Shown here piece after piece: positions 24,249 through 33,200 of a stretch of DNA of 37,799 nucleotides; position 1 is the first letter of the stretch, and each line of letters starts with the position of its first letter. The translations under genes were made by a program, and so were the position numbers. The stretch lies in NCBI GenBank assembly GCA_018698675.1, contig JABIPA010000066.1, positions 1-37,799 of the forward strand. The letters run 5' to 3'. This DNA comes from a bacterium (GTDB taxonomy: Bacteria > Margulisbacteria > Marinamargulisbacteria > JABIPA01). The notes below the pieces were generated by a model. That model worked only from the letters and a program-made list of their open reading frames with translations, was not told the DNA's origin and searched no databases.

Positions 24249-27200
24249 ATGGATAATATTTCGAATTCAAAGTTAGGACCTATAGATAATTTTGGCTTTT
24301 CACATCAATATCAATGTGGCAATACTTTTCATACCCAATTGATTGAAGTTTTTTCAGAAGTCGGTCGAATTCAACCATCTAATATTGGTCTAAAACTTAA
24401 TAACGTCTCCCCCCCCAACTTCGAACACTTATGTGATTTTATAGAGGGTGTTTGTCAAAATGAAATTAAATGCGAAATTGAAAGCGTTAAAGATTGGATT
24501 GGTTTAAAAAGTAGATTGGACTCAATTGATGTGAGTTTATTTGTAGATCGAAAAGATAGTATGGACGACAGTAAATATGGTCCTGGTTTAAAAATATTAG
24601 TGGGTAGATTCAAAGAAAATCTTGGTTCAGCGATAGATTCTTTTTTTGTAAAGCAGATAGTGAAAAATATTGAAGAACGTATCCCAACTATTGGAAACTA
24701 TGGAATTAATTCTGACTATTTATCGGAACGAATAAAAGAAGCGGGCCCTATAGATAATGACGAAAAAAAAATGGTCGTTCAAGAAGCTATTTATTCAAAA
24801 TTAATTGTCTTTAAAAAATGCCAGGATCTGTTGTTGATTGATTCGAGTAACTCTTTTTTAGGTCAATTTAAGTTAAGGTCGTTTAAGCAGTTTTGTGACG
24901 ATATGTCTGACGATAAAATGGGTCAAATTTTAACTGAGGTGTCATCGGAAGATCGTAGTGTTTACGTGGAAATGGGTTTGTCTAATATAGCCAAAATTTC
25001 TTTAGTTTGTGATCGATTATTTTCCGAGGTTCGCTTGAAAATATCTGGTAAAAATGAGGCGGGTACTAGCAAAAAACTAGGTAAAGTAGAGTCGAAATGG
25101 GAACGAGAAAGAAAGGACTCTTTGCGTAAAGATGGTGAAAACTGTAAAAAATTAATAGAGGGTCTTCAAGAAGTTATTAATGTGTCGTTGGAACAAAGTG
25201 GCGATACTGTAAATAATAGGATTCTTTTGGATGAAACGTTAACATTTGTTTCTGATTTCGATTTTGATTCGGTTCCTTTTTTCGAATTTTTAGGACAGTT
25301 GATTAATAAAATTAAGACTGACCTTTTTAAAGAACCCAGTGACCAAATTAGCCAAGACTTTTTTGTAGATACGTATATTTTTTTAACAAGCTATTCTTTA
25401 GGAAGTTCCGAAGCGCCAGTTGTTAATTTAACTCAGGGACTATCTGATATGGTTTTGGATTCTATTGAAGATAAGTGCCAGTTTTTAGAAACCGTTGTTC
25501 TTAAGAAAATGAATAAATTTTCTTTTATGAAATTTGTGGGGGTACCAGCTAAAAACCCTGATCTTTTTGAAAGCTTTAAGAGTGAAGTTGATAACTTTAT
25601 CGGGTTTAAAAAATTTGGCACAGAAATGGGGTATGATTCTGATTCTGAAATTGAATTTGATGAATGTGAAGATGAAGAAGAAACGCATTTAGAAGTGTGC
25701 AAAGCAGAGTATCTTAAAGGGATGAGAAGTCTTTTGGACTGTAGTCGTCTATTGGTTGAAGGCATGGACTATGGTGAATTTAAGACAATTAAAAGTAAGT
25801 TTGAGTCTTTTTCTGAACTCATTAAACAGAAACCTACCATTGATGAGCTAGAAAAATATATAGAAAAGGAAATTACCCCTTATTTTAAAGAGTTATCAGT
25901 GGAGGTTCAAACGTTTAAGGATTTGGAATCTATTAGTCGCGAACAACTTCGTGATTTGGCCCCAGAAAATATGGGTTTTATTGAAAACTATTCGAAGGAT
26001 GTTGAGACCCTTATTCGGATGAAGAAAACAGCGTTGAGAAACGGTTCTTTTGATTCCAAAGTTAATGCTATTTTTAATCATTTGGATACAATGGAGAGTA
26101 GCGACTCTCTTGTTTCTGATGTAAAGGAACAGCTCGTTGTTATTGGGACTTGGGCGGGAAAATTAGGTTGCCCTTCGGGAAAAGTATATAATGAGAAATT
26201 GCTTCAGGGTGGTGTTAATACAGGGCGTTTATTTTTGGGTGGTAGTGCTTTTGAAACGAAAATTGAAAGTGAGCTAAGAGATTCTTCTGAAATAGCAGCT
26301 GTGTTTTTTTTAGATAAACTATATAAACATTCGGAAGGATTATCTTTGTTTCTAAATGGAGTTTTGGAGCCTCCAGTACCTACATTGGAAGCCTCAAAAG
26401 AGGTTTTACATATGGTTTCCAATGCTATTGTTCCTGACAGGAAATGGCCTATTCCATCATTTATTCAATCGATTCGAGACGACAAAACGAGTGAACCTTA
26501 TGACTCAGAAAATTTATCTACAATTATTACTCACTTTTTTGGCGATTCTTTTGCAAAAAATAGTTATTTAGAAGGATCTACTTCTGAAGTTATGCTTCCC
26601 TTTTTGGCTACAGCCACAAAACGTATTGGGGAGTCTTTGGGGGCAGATATGAAGGGGCGAGTAGCTTCTATTCAATCATCCGCTATAAAGGGCCAATTAT
26701 TGAGAGACCTTTATAAAGAGAGAAAACCAGAAGAAATTAAAAGATTTCTAAGTGAAATGAAATCGGGAGAATCCGTCATTATTCCTTATGGATGGAGTGG
26801 CGACCCTGGGCATGCTACCTATTTAGAGTTTGTTAAAGATGGTTCTGATGGAACTGGGTTTTCGGTAAAACATTTTAACTTGGGTGGCGGATGCAACGAT
26901 TATCAAAATTCAATTTATGATAGTAAAAAAGGACAATATTGTTATTTTCCTTACACCTTACAAAAAGATATTTCCATTTCTAAATTAGCCCAGCCCGTTT
27001 TTGTCGGTGGGTACAATGACTTAATGGATGGTCCAGACTATGGAGAGAAAAAATTTGATTCTAATGATATTTATTCTTTGTTGAATGTATTGGGTCCAAT
27101 GTCTAAAAAATCGGAAGAGACGGTGTCAGATTATCAAGTCGTGCAACATTCTGGGCTATGTGCGTGGCATTCATTAAGTGCGATGGTTAAAGATAAATGT

Positions 27201-30200
27201 TCGAAAAGTGAATATGCTAATTACTATATGAGAGTTGGCTTAGATGTTATTTATGCCTTTCATCAACACTTGCAGGTAAATGTACAGCTTGATTCATTAT
27301 CTAATTTGGATATTTTTAATAAATGTATAGAGAGTTTTTTACAAGAAACAGACGCGAATGCGGCTTATTATAGCGAAGATGACAGGGTGATGATCGACTC
27401 GGTTCGGCAATTACTTAAGGACAATCAGCAGAAATATGATCAACTATGTGATCACTCCATTAATTCTTTTAACACTATTTCAGAAATGACCTCAGCTAGC
27501 TCAAATATTGGCCAATATAGTCTAAGGTGTTCTTTAGATAGTGGTGGTCCCCAGGATATTGTAGATATTTCTGTTCCAACATTTCCTGAACTTAGATCTG
27601 TTGAAGACGTCCGTCATTACATTTGTGATGTTAAAACGGAGTGTGAATTGATTTTTACTAACAATAAAACAGTAGATGGGTACAAACGTGTACTTGTTCG
27701 AGCCAGCCAAGCCCTTCAGCAATTACCTTTACCTCAAGATTCTTTTTGGGAGGGCATAACAGATTACGAAGTATTGAATGATTGTAACCAATTAATAGAA
27801 ATGATTTCACGTAGTTTGACGTTTTCTAAAGAATGTCAGTTTGGACACAAAGTACAAGTTGATGCGGTTTTGTCTAATTACTTTGTTTTTGCTTTGACTA
27901 TACGTCTTGTTAAGAACCAGACTCGAATGCCACCAGAAAATAAAAAATATGAGTCCGTAAAGACTTGGGTTGATTCTATACGGTTTGAAAATACCTTAAA
28001 ATCAATTTTTTCAGATAGTTGTGTTGATGGTGATTTTGGGTTTTATTCGTCTTATCAAAACGAAATGTATCAAAATTTAATTGATTTTTTTGATGAATTT
28101 CAAGGAGGGGAAAGAAGTGAGGGGGTGCATGGAAGTAGTCTATATAAGAATCTTTCATTTTCAGAAGAAGCGTTAAAGAAGCAGACACATCCATTTTTAC
28201 GGGTATTGAGCACTTACTTTGTAGGTGTAGATGGGGAGTCCTTAATGAATCAATTAGTTCAGGATGGTCAGTTTTCCGAAAAGCTTCCGGAAGAGGTTCG
28301 GTTGATTCTTTCATCGAGTTTGAATATTCGATATGTTGAGTCGGGAGAAAACGGTTCGACGAGAGATGGCTTTAGAGATGTGGATGCTCATGCGTTAGAT
28401 ATAACGTTTACCAGGGTTAACATTAAAAATGAAAATGAACGATGTGAATTGATCAGTAATTTGGGGAGTACCTATGATAAGAAAGAAGCTGGATTATTTG
28501 AACTTAAAAGATTTAAAAAAGAAGCAACTCATCCATGGGGTGGATTAACGGATATAGAGCTACAAGAAGTTATTGGCTTGAAACGAACAAAGACGAAACC
28601 AACTCTTGAAACGACAGTTTTTCAAAATGAAATACTTAAAAAACGAGATTCTTTAGAAGCTGCCAGATATCGCGATCCAAAACCGACCTATATTCATTCA
28701 AGGCATGAAATTGTTCAATTGTCTAAATTAGTAACAGGTTATTTGGACGACGAAACCGGAAATGAAGAAGGTATTCAGCTTGTTAACCTTTTATCCTATT
28801 TTTCAAAAAATAAACACTTATTAATTGAAAAATCGGATAAGGTCGAATATCAGGAATTTTTTAAACTGTTATTGGTATCGGACGTGTTAAATCCTCAGAC
28901 GATAAGTAATTTTAATCAGTTACCTCAATTGATTTTTGATTTTCTGGAAGAGGGCTATTCACAATCTATTAAGCAAGGTCATTTTGATTCTGCTAGTTTT
29001 TTTGCAAAAGCCATGATTTTTTCTGAGTATCGGTTAAAGAAAGATGGTAAGTCATTTTCTTTTAATATTTTTAAAAAACTCGATGATTTAAGAGGGTCTA
29101 TTTCGGAGGCTGCAAGTAAATGCTCAAGTGAGTCTTCAAAGAAGCAACTAGAAGAGGTTCTGGTTTTTTCGCATCAATTGACCGTCGCAAATTTTGGTCA
29201 AAATTATTTGGATTATTGTAATGAAAACTGCTTGTCTGAAAGTGATAGGAAATCTTATTTGAAATCAATGGAGTGTATTAGTAATTATTTACCATCGAAT
29301 TCTCATTATGACTCGGACGCCGGGTTTTTGTGCGAAATTGCAAAGGTTCATTTGGCTAGTGAGGTTGTTAATACATGGGCTAACGATGATGGTTGTCTTC
29401 AACGTGATTTATCGGCAATTTGTCCAAATAGTACCGAACCATGGGCAAAAAAGGCTTCTGGTATTGTTGTTTCTGGGAAATATGAATTTGATATCCAAAA
29501 TGGACGACTAACAGAGAATGGGTTTCAACCCGGTGTTCCTGAAGATTTAATAGCAGATAAGACCTTCAATTTGTTTTTTTCAGAGAAGGATTTTCCAGGG
29601 ATGTCGTTTAATAAGATTAATGGTGCTTATGAATTGAAGTGGAATGGTCAGCGGGTGCGTTTTTTAAAAAATGACAGAAATACGTTTGATGTTGTGCTCA
29701 ATAAGGGATCTAAGGATGATGATAATTTAACGGATTGGTATCAGTTTGTTCCTGAAGAAAATCGTAATAGTTTGATTTCTGATTATCAGGATAAGAAATT
29801 TGGTTCTGATCGACTACTAAATGGGAATTTTATTTTTTTTAGGAGAGACATTTACAATAAATTAATGCAACAAAAAGAAGAGTATGAAGGCGATCTAAGT
29901 CCTGAAATTGTTAACGAATTAGTGGAAAGAATTGGAATGAATTTGCAAGATACTCATGATTTGGAATTTAGCGATGCGGATTATAAGAACCTACTTCGAT
30001 TTTCAGAAGAAAATATTGGCGACTTATTTGAGTTGGTAAAGGGTGCCGATAAATTATTACCTACTTTCATGACACGGACGGACACTATGAAAAAGTGGCA
30101 GTTTAGGTATCAGTTTTTGAGTAAAGTTACGATAACCTCTAGTGAAATATTAAAAAATGAGTGGACAAAAATACATAGCGACGATGCAAATTTTTTATTT

Positions 30201-33200
30201 TTAGATAAAGAATCAGGAACATGTAACGCGACAAGTAATATTTCTTTTAATGATATGAAATCGAGATATGATATTACTTTCCGTATGGGGGATGTTAGAC
30301 GCCCTGAGGATGGTAAAGAATTTTTATCTATTAAAGAGACGCCGTTATCTAGATTAACAACAATTGAAGATCCGTTTTGGATTGAATGTTTGGGAGATTC
30401 TGAAACAAAAACGTGTAATGAAATTAATTTATTGAGACTAGGAATGCAATTTAAATACTCTAATAAATTAAATGTGTTCGAATGTACGATACCAGAATCT
30501 TTAAAAGGATATTGGATTGATGAGAATCAATATTCAAGGGGATTGAATGGGTTTAATGGCTATTTACGATTAACAAATGAAGTACATTCGTTGACTATGA
30601 TTCCAACTTATAAACTATCGGCCTTGTCTCGGAGTGAAGGTTCGTTTTTATATAAAAAAGAACACCCGAAAAATATAAAGTTTGGAACTCAATTTGGTTT
30701 GTCTAAAGGGTCATTTGTGGATAATGAATTGCCTAAATTCATGTTATTGGATGACGAAATATTGTCTTCAGATACACGAGTGGCTCGTCGGATTAGAAAG
30801 CGAACACCACTTATTAGCAGTGTTGATACGACTAGTAAAAATGGACTTGGAAATTTATTTTCAATTTATTTTTTTTCTTCGATTGAACAATATGATAAGG
30901 CGTTTAAGATATTGGATACGTTAGAAACGAATCCCTTACCTCCGTCCGATAGTGAATGGAAATTACTTAAAGCGAGTTTGAAACAATTATCTATATCGGG
31001 TCCTAGAGGCGCCGCTGTATTTTTAAAAATAATATCTAATTTGTTAGCAGTTTGTTCTCATGAAAAAATAATTGAAATTGGAGAGAAGCTTTTTGAAGAA
31101 GGATTGGAAGAGCATCTTAAATCGGCTCTTTCTATGTACATTAATCTTAGAAAGGCTAGAGAAGATGTCGAATTATCAGTGAATGATGAAAAAGCATTGA
31201 TATCATTTTGTTCTTTAATTTCAGGAAAAAGTGGGTTACCCATTGAGATAGATAGGCGATTTCATGTACTTACATCGAAAATGGAAAATTGGGGCAAAGA
31301 TCATGTTTTAGCTAAAAATTTTAAATCAACTAAATTAAAAACTACGTGTAGTGAGCATGACTTTAAGGAGGCATTTGAGTCTTTTTTACCAGGTAACAAG
31401 CCAGCTGATTTTACTGAGCTAGGATTAAAAGAATATTGTGATAAACCATTAAAAAATGTTGTTGGGCATTTGCCAGAAAATTTCTTTTGGTGTTTTAGTG
31501 TTTTTAAATCTATTTCGTTGGGGCCAGATTCATCAGACCATGATAAAAATAAAAGGGAAGAGGCGTTAGCGTATCTTTCTGTTATTAGAAATATTTTTCC
31601 AAAACATGCATTTGTAATGATTTTGAATGGGGTTAGCCAGGACCCTGATAAGTTTATGTCGGTAGAAGAATTTTCTGGAAAGGTTCCTCTAAAAGACGAT
31701 GACTATTTTATTAAAAGAGACAAGCTGGGTTTATTATTTAAGGAAATAATGGTGTCTATGACGGAGTGCACGAATTTGAATGAGGATGTCGTTTTAGAGT
31801 CTCCTGTGCAAAACTCTGATTTAGCGTCTTCACTCCCTTCCAAATCAATTTTGATGCCACCTTCAATAGCACTGGAACAACCCAAAAACACCTACAGATT
31901 TCCGTTAGCAAAAAGGGTGATGAAGGATGTGATTTCTTTGTTTTCGGATATCGATTTTCCTGATAATCATGCTTCGCGGAAGCCGATGCCAACTGCTGAT
32001 ACAAAGAGTGAATTATTGAACTCTAAATTAAATGATATGGCTAAAGATATGGACGTTTATTATAGACAAACGGACTTACAACAAGAGCAATTTATGGCGG
32101 ATATGCTTGAGTTTAGGTCTGAAGAGTATGTTCGGAATGGCGGTTCATCTAGGGATCTATATCGTAAAGAAATACAAGAAAAAGAGGCTGAACGTGATGA
32201 GTTAAGGCAAGAGATGGCATTTGGGGTTTTTGGTGAATATGACGCTAAGAATCTAGCTATTTTAGAGGCTGAATTGGAGTATTTGAAAGAATCGTTTAAT
32301 CCAAAGTGCGCGAAGTTAAGAACTAATTGCACAGTGGCTAAAAGTAGTTTTGATAAATTAAAAGTGTCTTACGCCGTTCAGGCGACGGAACTTTGCATGC
32401 ATCCTGTATTAAATTCTCCTTCACAAATAGAGTCTCGAACTCAGATATCAATTGATGATTTGACGATTGCATTTTTAGAACAAAATTCAATGGGATACCG
32501 AGCGTTGAATCCAAATTTATCGGATGATGAGTGTAAACGTTTGCATGATTTGGTGTTTAATTATTTACAGGCATCTCGAAAATATAACCAGGTTGAGCGG
32601 GTATCTGTTCTTTTTGGTGAATTGGATAGACACTCTATGAATTCTAAAGAAGGGTCTGATAATAAGTCGATTCGGGACTGTATGGCATCTATATTCGATG
32701 AGCTGAATTTGGTTTTTGTTCCATCAACAACTGGTTCTGAAAAGGTATTGAGATATCAAGAGCTGTACGATTTACGGAAGTATCCTGAAATTATGGTATT
32801 TGAACATAAAACTGGATTTGGGCTTAAGGCGGCGCAGCTCGAAAATTTGGAAAAACTTTATGATACAGATCCTGACAATCAGAAGGTATTACAGATGATA
32901 ATGGGGGCTGGGAAAACAAAAGTATTGCTTCCTTTATTAGCGTACAAAAAAGCAGACGGTAAGAAATTGGCAACGATTGTTGTGCCGGATGCTTTACTTG
33001 GCGATGTTGTTGAAGACCTTCATAAAATGTCGTCGGATATTTATGGACAAAAACCCTTTGTTTTTAGTTTTGATAGAAACACCGTTTTAACTGATTCAAA
33101 ATTAGATGCATTGATAAATAAATTGGAATCTACAATTACAGATAAAAATTATTTAATTACAACTAGTAAGAGCATGCATTGTTTGAGGCTAAAATATCTA

